Source of the DNA: Marsupella aquatica
Lineage: Eukaryota; Marchantiophyta
DNA length: 64,000 nt
Assembly: GCA_973895155.1 (NCBI GenBank)
Contig: OZ316893.1
Coordinates: 5,766,001 to 5,830,000, forward strand
Direction: 5' to 3'
Shown here: one piece after another, positions 34,846-44,674 of the stretch
How the letters are laid out: every line of letters begins with the position of its first letter
Numbering within the stretch: position 1 is the first letter of the stretch
The notes under the pieces: generated by a model
Databases searched by the model: none
Seen by the model: only the letters and a program-made list of their open reading frames with translations
Told to the model about the DNA's origin: nothing
Made by a program: the position numbers and the translations under genes

Positions 34846-36631
34846 TCATAAGACAATAGGAGGAGGGTCAACTACAATCAGGGGAAGACTCGCTACAAAT
34901 CCAAGTGCTAACTTCCCTTTGGCCCTATTGCCCTTCAAATACTGTCGGCGAAAAATATCCTGTCGGAGTCTCATCAGATCTGGGTCACTGGTCTTCCGGA
35001 TGGGATGTCCATCCGGTCCAATCCAAACATAATAATCTGAGGGCCATGGAATGTCTGGGGCTGGAAGAGGGATAGGTGCAATGACCTTTCTACAATGATA
35101 AACCCAACTCCACAACTGCGGAACCTCAATCTCTGGCATGCGCAGCTTGTTGATAGGAAGCCATAAATACCAGGATAACTAGGAACCATGTCATATGTAT
35201 GTACAAAAGGGAGCGAGTGGGAACCAAACATCAGTGGAGGTAAGGGTGGTGCAAGAGGAATGCGTGTGTCAATCAGTGTAGTGATCATGGTAGCAAACGC
35301 GGCAGGAAGAGCAAAAAGGGGCTCAATATCGGCAGTAGAAGAGACAATAGGATGCTGAGACATCAAAGGTGTAGGAGCTAGAAATGGTACACTGGGGGGC
35401 TCTAATGTCTCAGTATTCGGATTAGGCTCGGGAATGGGTTCATTTCCTTCCCTGGTAGGGGAGGGAGATAGAACATCAGAGTGTGGTAAAGTGGCACCCT
35501 GAGTGGAAGGGGATGAAAGGGGAGAGGGTACAGGTGAAGGTGGTAAAGGCTCGGGGATGGGAGAAGGAAGGTGCTCGGGAGTGGGTGTACATGTAGGAGG
35601 AATACATGCATCAACTATGGGTACCTCTGGCTCCTCAACATCATAGGGATATCAGGCTGGGGGGAAGGTACTAAGGGTGAGGCAGGGGGAAGTGGAGTGG
35701 AATGAGGATCCGCAATCAAACTCCGAATACAATCAAGTAACTGGGATGGGGTACAGGTCAAAAGTCGTGCAGCCTCGGCAACCAAATGCTGGTTGAAACC
35801 AGCCACACTAGCTAGTCTCTCAGCATCACCAATAAAATCAGTCCATGAAGTGGAAGAGGTGGAAGTCACAAAAGTGGAAGAAGTCGTCCCTGGTACCTCT
35901 GGTGGTGTCGCCTGCTGCACTAGGGGTGTCGGTGATGTCGTAGGTGGTGGAGTCAGCTCTCTCGCACACTCTGGCTGTGGAAGCTCAAAGTGTCTCACTC
36001 TCCTCCTCCAATCGCTCAGCTCCACTGGTAACAAACAATGTCTCGTCCAGTAGACATGCGCCAAGTAAGGTGTCAAATAAGTTTGGCTAGTAGTAGTGAC
36101 AACCGCAACCTGCTTGGTGATGACCTCTGAAAGAACTAGGGCCCAGTTGATCTTCCTCTTGCCGGTCCATGAAGCAATGATGGAACTGGCTAAGTAAACC
36201 ATAACCCTAATGGGCTTGGTAGGATGAAAAATGGGTACAAGGAATCGGAGCAAATGAGCTAACTCCTGGTTCCTGCACTGATCAATCCTCCAACCAGTCC
36301 TCCGATCTCTGACACCTCGAAAGTAGCGAGCAGTCAAGTCCTCCCCAACGGAGTACAATCTCTCTCCCTCCTGACTCAACTGATAGACCTTGGCAACTAT
36401 AGCAGGAGTGCAAACATTGGTCGAACCTCTAGTGGAACTTCTAAAAGTACCAGGGCTCGGTACTCGAAGAAAATCTGCAATGAGGGATCCATGCACCATG
36501 TCCCATGGGAGAAAAAGCAAGTGACTCAATCCCATCTCAACTAGGTTGCCTAAGAGGTGAAAATAAGCATCAGGGCCAGAAGGTAGATTCACCCTGATGC
36601 TCTTACTAACTGGTAGAACTCGGGCAGCCAT
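34846..36631 (-). pseudogene. Plant retroelement / transposon protein, frameshifted
   Basis: The first frame (36631-35615, 338 codons) has FLRVPSPGTF, then a block ELAHLLRFLVPIFHPTKPI followed by VYLASSIIASWTGKRKINW and a Pro/Thr/Ser-rich tail. This resembles the 'putative plant transposon protein' domain found in plant retroelements. Near 35645 the frame shifts by one base and a Pro-rich acidic segment continues (VPIVDACIPPTCTPTPEHLP). Near 35165 it shifts again to a frame with LPINKLRMPEIEVPQLWSWV and YYVWIGPDGHPIRK, ending at 34846. Two frameshifts imply decay. No protease, reverse transcriptase or long terminal repeats were recognised around it. Confidence 0.6.
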
Positions 36632-36959
36632 AGAATCTGAAAATCAGAGAAGACTATGCAATTATCCTGAATGGCTAAACATTGGGATTTCAGGTTGCCA
36701 ATGACAAGGTCCTGGTGTAGCCACGATGCTACTGGAGAAGAAAGAATTGAGAAGATGAACTGGTGAGAGAGTACTAATCGGGCGAAGTTCGGAAATCCAT
36801 AGCTTCCTGAACTTCAAGAAATCTCTGAACTTCACCAATTCAGTATGGCTTAACCACTTAACAAACTTCGTTCAGCTTTCAGGTGCACCATCCCTAAGCA
36901 GCTGCGGATGTAGAGAAAGAAAATCGAGTCCAAAAGGTGGCCTACTGAGTGCGCATTGA

Positions 36960-37330
36960 GTGTGGAGCCGGCGCCTTCCCTACCGGCCACCATGGACGTC
37001 CTTCAAGAAAGAAAATACCAAGTCATCGAGCCCGTCCCTCAGTGTTAGTTTTTGTAAGATGGACGTCCTCGACGGCTTTACGTGGGGCCGTCCAAGACGT
37101 CACCTGAAGGATATGGACGTCCATGGGGGAAAACATCGTCGCAGGTCGCCGGCCGGTGGGGTTGAGGATAGAGCCGTCCTGGACGGCCTTACTTCAGGGT
37201 CGTCAGGGACGTCACTTGGTTACCGTCCTCGAGGTCGCTTTTGTGGGGAGAGGGGGCTAAGCAGGGTTTAGGATATAGGGTTTAGGGTTAGGGGCGGGAG
37301 GTCATGGGCGGTGCTTACAGCGGACCGTCC
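36960..37330. other. GC-rich block with GGACGTCC palindromes and telomere motifs
   Basis: Several GGACGTCC, GACGTC and GGCCGTCC motifs resemble the GC-rich half of the 213-bp array unit at 17.7 kb. The block ends with GGGTTTAGGG-type telomere motifs near 37262-37290. The plus-strand open frame here has no recognised product. Confidence 0.5.
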
Positions 37331-37471
37331 AAGCCTTCAACATGTGGCCGTCTTTGAACTTATTGGAAAACACCTTATTACCATTTAAGAGTAGCTTACA
37401 AAAATATTAAGTTTACAATTTATAGGGGGCTCTATAGGGTTTTAGAGTTTCTCAAAATATGCCATGTAAGT

Positions 37472-37562
37472 TGTACGACATCCCTGCATACCGTGATAAC
37501 CCTAGTTCTTTTTATTTCAGTCAATGAATACAGCCACGTTTTGATGTGTGATTACCAGCAGG
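37472..37562 (+). repeat. Dispersed ~90-bp unit, copy 4
   Basis: Order: GTACGACATCCCTG, CATACCGTGATAACC, a pyrimidine-rich run ending TTTCAG, AATGAATACAGCCACGTTTT, GATGTGTGATTACCAGCAGG. The pyrimidine run plus AG looks like a splice acceptor directly before the conserved coding-like part. Confidence 0.85.
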
Positions 37563-38731
37563 AGTTCTATAGTTCAACCATTCATAATCACCTAATTACA
37601 AGTTATAATAGAAAGATGAGGGGTTAACTTACTATTTCGAAGCTGCTATATGCTATATGGTGAATGCACATTTCAGATTTTGTCTTATTGAGATTTTTGT
37701 GTCATGTATTTTCATTTCAATCTGCCTTATCAAGGGGCAGCCTTTGTATTCTATACATTTTTAATTAATTTTTAGACCCCTTTAGTTTTAGGTATTCTAG
37801 AGTGTTTTGAACTTATTTTGGCAGCCCCCTCTCACAATATGTGTTTTCTTAGAGATGAAACCAAAGGCTTCACCACCACGAGTGAGAGAAATGATGCTGA
37901 AGAACATGAATGCATAGCCTCTTAAGTTCTCCTCATGTTTTTCTTTCCTAGGTTTATGGTTTTTATTGAAAGGAGTGTCATTCATAAGGCACCCTGAGTT
38001 AAGTGCACACATCGTAGCATTGTTTGAGTGTACCTTTTCTTGGTCACTGTGCTTTTCTTGGCAGACACTTTACTTATATAACAGCACTTCTATGCTCTCA
38101 TATTTTATTTACTTTCAGATCACTACAAGACAAAAAATAAAGCATGTTCCAGGATGAGCATGCTATATGGAAGTATGTGGAGCAACAAGTTAAATTGCAA
38201 AGATTCAGCTTGTTTTATTGGAATATGTTGAGCCAAGTACCTAAACCGACTTTGTTTTATGGGAGAAAGATAAGGTAATCTTTTGTGGGAGTATGTGCAC
38301 CCACGGACTTCTATACAAAAGATGAGGAGAGAAAGGTAAGCTAATCTGTTATGGGAGTATGTGGAGCCAGGGAGTTGTAACGGAAAGATGAGGGAGAAAG
38401 ATAAGCTAATCTTGTTCGGGAGTATGTGGACCCAAGGAGTTGTACTAGAAAGATGAGGGGAGGAAGATTAACTTGATTTAAGGTGTAGTGTCATACTGTG
38501 AAGAACATACATGAATTCCGTGAATCCATGAGTGCAGGTCGCACATTAGTACTTTTTGAAGTGTGCTCGGCATCAATTCTGGTAGGTGTCGGCCAATGGG
38601 GGCGATTGGTATGTGAAGGGAACCTAAGCGGCAGTGCCTCGTGATCGTGATTTAGCGTGAAGGTATGGTTATGATTATTGGACACAATTGCTGGCCCAGG
38701 TGAGGACGGGTGCACATCAAATGAAGACACA
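37563..38731. other. AT-rich stretch, no gene seen
   Basis: Contains several imperfect repeats of GGAGTATGTGGA(G/C)CCA with AAAGATGAGG (38170-38470). No gene is supported. Confidence 0.5.
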
Positions 38732-38827
38732 TACTATGTACGACACCTCGTGCATACCGTGATATCCCAAGTTTTTGTCTATCGATCAATGAATGCAACC
38801 ACATTTTGATGTGTGATTACCGGCAGG
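38732..38827 (+). repeat. Dispersed ~90-bp unit, copy 5
   Basis: Order: TACTATGTACGACACCTCG, CATACCGTGATATCCC, AATGAATGCAACCACATTTT, GATGTGTGATTACCGGCAGG. Confidence 0.85.
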
Positions 38828-39182
38828 GGTGAAGGCGTACACCTCCGTCCTACTATCATACCATGACAACATGTATAAATCTCACGTATTAAGCAGTTTG
38901 GGCGCGACACGCGATTGGCACTGACTGACATAGACGCGCACTAACGCCTTTCCGCGATGCTCCGCGATGCAAGAATGTAAACATGCGAAGATGGTCTTCA
39001 GATTTGTACCCTGTATCCAATTGCATATAAACCTAGAGGAACGAGGTTCTGCACAACATAATTGTCGATAGGAAGTGGCCTACCTTCGTGAATGTTTATC
39101 ACAGTGCTCAAACCTAAGCACATTGCAGGCAAGGGAGTTTGTGCTCGCTCACTACTCCATTTTAGCTTCCTTCCCACTTCCA

Positions 39183-39523
39183 TGGCTCCTCCAAACCACA
39201 AGGACGGTGCAAAGGCAGGCCATGACAAGGCCCCTGCAGCTCAATCTAATATCGCCACTAAGGGGCAGCCTTCAGGAGAACGGGCAACTCCACGACCACC
39301 TTTGGAGCAACAGGAAGGAGCGGTGCCTTGTCCCGCCCAGGCCCTGCGGGTCAAGAAGGCCCCCAGTAAGCGGGCGGTAAAGAAACCTCGCAAGGAGCGC
39401 GCAGGGAGCTCGGAATTTTATTTGAAGAGAGCAAAGGAGGAGGCGAGAGCTCATCATGAGGCCGACCATCCCAGTGACTCGCAGAATGATGATGATACTG
39501 ACTTTGACTCTGATGGGTGGTAG
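39183..39523 (+). CDS. Small basic protein with acidic tail (113 aa)
   Basis: ATG 39183 opens MAPPNHKDGAKAGHDKAPAA. The middle is Lys/Arg/Pro-rich (KKAPSKRAVKKPRKERAG, NLS-like), followed by a charged helix (YLKRAKEEARAHHEADH) and an acidic end NDDDTDFDSDGW. Composition suggests a nuclear protein. The frame extends upstream to 39092, but the residues there look untranslated. The last 53 bp, including the stop codon, are duplicated 310 bp downstream. No family is recognised; it may be the last exon of a longer gene. Confidence 0.45.
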
Positions 39524-39949
39524 ACATACAATGATACATAGTTTTGGTATCCAATTTATCGCGGTTTGATTAGATCAAATGTATGTTGTCGACCATGAAC
39601 ACTACAGTAGACCTCAGTGAAGGATAAGTAGCACAGCGAGGGACATGATGCCGGATTTTATCGACTGGTGTTGTGATACTACAGTGTAGTTTTGTTTTTC
39701 AGGGTTGTTGCCCTGATTTTTTAATCGCAGTTGAAATGTGGTAACTCAATTCTCCAAATTGCATTTTGACATTTGCCAAACCAGTGACTCGCAGAATGAT
39801 GATGATACTGACTTTGACTCTGATGGGTGGTAGACATACAATGATACTTAGTTTTGGTATCCAATTTATCGCGGTTTGATTAGATCAAATGTATGTTGTC
39901 GACCATGAACACTACAGTAGACCTCAGTGAAGGATAAGTAGCGCAGCGA
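39471..39949 (+). repeat. Direct repeat of ~169 bp, period 310 bp
   Basis: Copies at 39471-39639 and 39781-39949 differ at only a few sites (for example ATACATAG/ATACTTAG and GCACAGC/GCGCAGC). The copy start lies inside the coding end of the small basic protein, so the second copy carries an orphan C-terminus and stop. Confidence 0.9.
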
Positions 39950-41460
39950 TGAGAGAACGATTGGATAAATTATCACCAACACGTAATGCATAACATGCCC
40001 CTGCCGTAGGTCAAACGTCGGAATGTGGAAATGCACTGTGAGCGGTCAATGATGTGATGGCATGAAATTTTGCATCGTGGTATGAAACGCTAATATTACA
40101 TGTGACGGCAGAGGCTATTGCGGCTTCCAGAAAAGAACTGTCGGGCTCAAATTCTTCACGTCAAATGTTTCGTGAATGTGAATAATTAGATTATGGGGAT
40201 CAGACAAGGATGGGTTAGTTCGCCCTAAACCCTAAGCTTCAGCGTCATGTCCTAGAACCAGACATTAGTCTTGATCAGGTACTCAACAAGAGCGCTGGGT
40301 CTCGCTTGTCGAGTAGAAAGTGGTTTTGAGTAAAAGGGATCCATGAGGAACAGGGTCGAGATTCATGGAGGCCATATATTCCTAAACCAAGTTTGACAAG
40401 AAGGCTATGGCAGTGGAGGGAGAAGGGCCATTTAATGGTTGTGTAGGAATCTCCGAGATGACGACCCTGTGTCAATCAGTACACAGGGAAGAAGCTTTTA
40501 GAGAAAGCCTAGTTTTTGTTTCGGAAAAAATATGACCCAAGCAGGAGAAGAGAGCAGTTAAGGGGAGAATGATAGAGGTTAGTGATAGCTCTCCCCTGCT
40601 CTCCTCTCCTCTCCTCTCATCTCATTACACGAGAACTGAAATGTCACTGTTCCCTGCTCCGGCACAAAGCTGCTTCATGCACCTATCACAATAATACGCT
40701 ACACAGGGCCCATGACAGAAAACACAACCAAATTGCAAGTCTGTGCTTACCGTTATTTTGATCCCCTGTGAAGCAAGCGTAGATCATGATTCCCCTCAAA
40801 GCACAGGGTTGTACATGTAACGCTGATCAAAGTGAGAGATATCGAGGTCTGTAGTGATATAATTTTGCATACTCCGTCCAGTTTGCTGTTGGCACAGTTT
40901 TATGGAGACATTCATACATACGGCGATGCCCACCTTTACCCTCCGTGCTCGTCCCATAACATATGTGTACCGGGAAATGGATGAATCCCCCATACCACGA
41001 TTATGAATAATTGCATTGAACATCGCGGTACGATACGAATAGCCAACAATACGAAAGGGCGAACTGTTGGAATAAATGCCACATACCACGATTATGGCAA
41101 ACATTTGACAAACATAACCCGAATACAGGCACACTATTCACGGGCGCACAGAGGGATTTGACAGAATAAATATGACTTTATCATTCGCCATTTAATTGAT
41201 TTGAAATATGGAGAACGCTTTTTCGTATGAATGCGGGTTCTGTGTTCTATTTCAAAGTATCTGGACACATGGTCGTGTAAGAATGATGCAATGCTCCAAA
41301 GCCTCAGAATTATCCAGGCTTGGTTTTGATTGCGCTACGTAAGAATTCAGGTTTGGAAACATTACGATTGTAGTAAGTATGGACTCGCAAGTTCACATAT
41401 GTCTGGATCCAAAGTGCTGATGAGGCAGATGGTTCATGTATGGAGTTTTTTTCACCGCCC
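39950..41460. other. Intergenic, no gene seen
   Basis: Dispersed-motif variants lie at 40076, 40989 and 41083 (CATACCACGATTATG). A CTCTC-rich run occurs near 40590-40620. No gene is supported apart from a possible diverged peptide near 40955. Confidence 0.5.
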
Positions 41461-42934
41461 TTATGGCTTAGTTCGTGTCGAACGCCTAGTCCCATCTGTT
41501 GCCTTCTTTCGTTTGTGCCCAACCAACACCCCGGTTCGCTTGGTTTTACTTTGGCGCAAAGGAACAGCATCGGTGGCTTGCAATAAGCTTTTCAAAAAAG
41601 CCTGAGCCCTATGCTCCCACTGCATGGAACCGCGGTTCTCACTAGCACTGACCACAAGCTTATCATCCCCGGAATCTCCATCGGCAACTTGGAATGTAGC
41701 TGCCCAGACCCCCAAAGGCGCTGGTTTCAATTTTGGGTTGTCCAAAACAAATTTGGTGACTTCCAGGTGCAATTCAAACCTGCTCACACGGGCTCTAAAT
41801 TTCTCATCGTCGTCGGAGAGATCTTGTTCGGCATCGGTAAACCTACCCTATAGCAAGCACCCAATATAAGTGCAGAACCACAAGGCTGTGTTCATTACGT
41901 TGGCAATGGTCGTGTTGTAAAGTGTAATTCTCAAACAACGAAGGTTGTGGAGACTGAGCGGGTACCTGAATTTTTGCTGTGCGTTCGTCCTCGTCCACGC
42001 CTAATTCAAGAAGACGCCTCCTGCGATGAGCAATTCCAGTTTTGGCAACGCTCATTTTTCTTTCCTTTCCTAAGGAGCTGAATCGCCAGTCAAGATAATT
42101 CATGGTGGCAGCTTCCTCTATCTCGCACTCTGGACCGGAATGGAAGGCATCATACCAGTACCGTGCACCAACTTCGTCCATGTAAGCCTGAGCTTCGCGG
42201 AGTAGCTCAGTCAATTGTTCACCTCGGTCGTGACAAGCTGACACCACACTTTGTAATGCATGAAGCTTGGAGTCTGACTCGACTTTCTTCACCCCCTTCA
42301 GTGCGGCCCGACTGTCATGCAATGCAGAGAGCCTCGATCCCATATAGTCCTGGAAGGATTTCGCTTCTTCTCCACGATCGTACAACAAAAATTTCAAATG
42401 TGCCAGTAACCACACCCTATAAACGTGGTGTTTAAGGTGATCCCATGTATCCAAATATGGAGGGTCAACAGCATCAAACGCGAGCAACAATGCAGGAAGT
42501 GGGCCGGGGCGGGGTGGAGGACCCTGCTGAAGGTACCCCAAGTGGCGGGTGAGAAATTGCTTGACCACGTAGTTCTTCTCTTGTTGAAGCTTCAAGCTCT
42601 TGGCTTGCTGCCACCTCCAGGGAAAGAAGCCGTGCCTGGTTCGCATGAGTTTAAGCATCTCTTCATTTGAGGCGTTCCTCCCTTCCTTGCCGTCTACGGG
42701 CTTCCGCCCTCCCTTGCCAAGCTGTGTAATTTGAACGACCCCATTATGGCACCGGCGCCAATGCTCGTTGATTCGATCTTTCCTCGCCCAAGTTTTCGCG
42801 CTAGGGCACCCGGGAATGACACAATCCCAGTCCAGCCTATTCAGGTGCTTAGCATTCAGGACCTTTCTAAAATGAGTCCCTTCAATTGCTTCGAGACAAT
42901 TGGACGCAATTGAAACGGGCTCTGCGGCTTCCAT
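41461..42934 (-). CDS. C2HC zinc-finger family, copy B (intact, two exons)
   Basis: Exon 1 is 42934-41966 (323 codons) and exon 2 is 41847-41461, giving 451 residues with no internal stop. The start MEAAEPVS aligns with the start of copy A. Residues about 35-65 hold the finger WDCVIPGCP...INEHWRRCH (C-x4-C-x14-H-x3-C). Then come GFFPWRWQQA, FLTRHLGYLQ, YRVWLLAHLKFL, RYWYDAFHSGP and LDWRFSSLGKERK. Exon 2 begins GRFTDAEQDLSDDDEK, continues FVLDNPKLKPAP and GSMQWEH, and ends in a basic tail (GHKRKKATDGTRRS). This is the reference copy of the family in this window. The function is unknown. The finger and basic tail suggest a nuclear nucleic-acid-binding protein. No transposase motif was found. 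Confidence 0.75.
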
Positions 42935-43657
42935 AGTGACCCCCAACAACCTCGCAATGGTATGGAATGTGGTTCTTCAGAGATGAGGGCTTACAAAATT
43001 GCGGGACATTAAACCCTAAACACATAGGACTGAGAGCTGGGCACAAAGACAAGAGGAGAAAGACGTTCACGGGTCGCGGATGTCATGCTTTGACGAGCCG
43101 GTACAATTACCTTGTGCTTTTGCTACCCGTCTTTGTTTCATACCGTGACAAGCGTCAACGGAAATATGATTATCTTCGAGGTACGAGAATTGTGTGCGGC
43201 AACGTTCTAGTCAGTTCCGAAGGTATCACAGGGCTGCCCGGTCTTTCCGTCTGTGCCTGACTCGAATTCCATCCATGTCCGAAGCATGTGAGTACCTGCC
43301 CTTCAGAACGTGGGCAGGGGGGGCGAAATGTTTTTGGTGAACCGTGGGCAGGCGAGGTTCGGGCAGAGGAAGATTGGGCAGCAACGTACGGGCAGCCGCG
43401 GTGCTGGGCAGCATAATGGCAGGTATGGGCAGATGGGCTGGGCAGGTCAGCCGGGTGCCCAAGGTTGCCCTGAACAGAAAGATCTTTACAAGCAATTCGG
43501 GCGGAAAGAACTTAGGTGCAAGAAATACTTCCCAAACAACTGGGCGTAGCGTCCCAGCATGTGGGACTGTGCCAATACAGTAGAGTGCACACTTTTGATG
43601 TGCAATTACCGGGACTCGTAGGATTGTCATGCGGGATGCAATGACGTATTGTTCCCG
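42935..43657. other. Intergenic with GGGCAG-rich block
   Basis: A GGGCAG-rich stretch lies at 43312-43445, and a partial dispersed unit (CTTTTGATGTGCAATTACCG) lies near 43591. A CATACCGTGACAAG motif lies at 43140. Overlapping open frames here look compositional. Confidence 0.45.
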
Positions 43658-44057
43658 GATTGACATTGGATTTTGGATCGATAGCAGATTGGTTACATGA
43701 GGCTCGTAGTAGAGTGAATTAGTGAGTGGCTGGTTCCCTTTTTTGGTGGATAAGTCGTGAACAGTCCTTCTAGCGAAGGGAAGGGTAAAGGCAAAGTCGA
43801 GATGTTGCGGACTTGAGATCCCTCTTCTAGGGTTAGGTTATTTCATGTTTCAGCAAGGATTGACATTGGATTTTGGATCGATAGCAGATTGGTTACATGA
43901 GGCTCGTAGTAGAGTGAATTAGTGAGTGGCTGGTTCCCTTTTTTGGTGGATAAGTCGTGAACAGTCCTTCTAGCGAAGGGAAGGGTAAAGGCAAAGTCGA
44001 GATGTTGCGGACTTGAGATCCCTCTTCTAGGGTTAGGTTATTTCATGTTTCAGCAAG
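43658..44057 (+). repeat. Exact 200-bp tandem duplication
   Basis: Copy 1 is 43658-43857 and copy 2 is 43858-44057. They read identical by eye, so the event should be recent. The second copy ends 251 bp upstream of the VMA21-like start codon and may change that gene's promoter region. Confidence 0.95.
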
Positions 44058-44250
44058 TGATTGGGAGTCCTCTGCGTGATCGTCAATTTTGCAGAGACCC
44101 TGCGTGGTGATGTTCAATTTCTGGGATGTGACTGGGATGAACGGAAGGATAACAGATTGGGTGCTGTGAATTCATTTGAGGCGAGCGATGCTGCTCTGCA
44201 GCTTGAAGTAGTTGTCGTCCAGTTTAGGACCGCTCTGCTGACACGATTAC

Positions 44251-44284
44251 TGTAGCAGGCGCTGTAGCAGGCGCTGTAGCAGGC
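44251..44284 (+). repeat. 12-bp short tandem repeat upstream of VMA21-like gene
   Basis: About three copies of TGTAGCAGGCGC, just 25 bp before the start codon, so probably in the 5' UTR. Confidence 0.85.
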
Positions 44285-44308
44285 AGAGAAGAGGCCGACT
44301 GAAGGGAT

Positions 44309-44674
44309 ATGGCGGCGAGCAAAGTCATGGGGTTGTTCGCTGTCACGTCGTTGCTGATGTGGGCAATTCCCCTCGGGGTGCTTCTAGTATTCAATCAGAA
44401 TCTGATTTCAGGGCTGGAAAACATGTCTCCCCGATCGAAAACCTTGTGGAGTGGGGGCTTGGCGGTGTTCTCTGTGAACTTCGTGATTGCAATTTACATT
44501 TTTCTAGCTCTCAGAGAGCCTCCTGTTGCCGTACCGCCACAGCCTGACCCAGCCTTCGCCAGGAGAGCGAAAGCTCGGCAAGATCAACTTGCAGGAAATC
44601 AGCCCACATCTAGCAACCCTACAGAGGCGATCGTTAGACGCGAATTAGCTGAGAAGAGCAACAAATCTGACTAG
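44309..44674 (+). CDS. VMA21: VMA21-like V-ATPase assembly factor (121 aa)
   Basis: A single-exon frame starting ATATGGCGGCGAGC. Vma21 is a small ER membrane chaperone that helps assemble the Vo sector of the vacuolar H+-ATPase. Two hydrophobic segments are seen, about residues 8-28 and 47-68, joined by the short loop FNQNLISGLENMSP. The second starts at the conserved LWSGGLAVFSVNFVIAIYI and is followed by a Pro-rich, charged cytosolic tail. Length and the two-helix hairpin fit the family. A canonical yeast-style dilysine ER signal is not present at the C-terminus (ends NKSD). It stands alone, with no partner gene nearby. The stop codon is TAG. Confidence 0.85.
   Translation: MAASKVMGLFAVTSLLMWAIPLGVLLVFNQNLISGLENMSPRSKTLWSGGLAVFSVNFVIAIYIFLALREPPVAVPPQPDPAFARRAKARQDQLAGNQPTSSNPTEAIVRRELAEKSNKSD

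Noticed and set aside
34846-36631. Long terminal repeats around the retroelement frame
   Set aside because: No matching direct repeats with TG...CA ends could be found by eye within about 2 kb either side.
36960-37271. 103-codon frame in a GC-rich block
   Set aside because: Sequence is dominated by GGACGTCC-type motifs and telomere-like repeats; no homology or splice context.
43226-43666. Open frames on both strands over the GGGCAG-rich block
   Set aside because: Compositional, with no conserved motifs and no splice sites.
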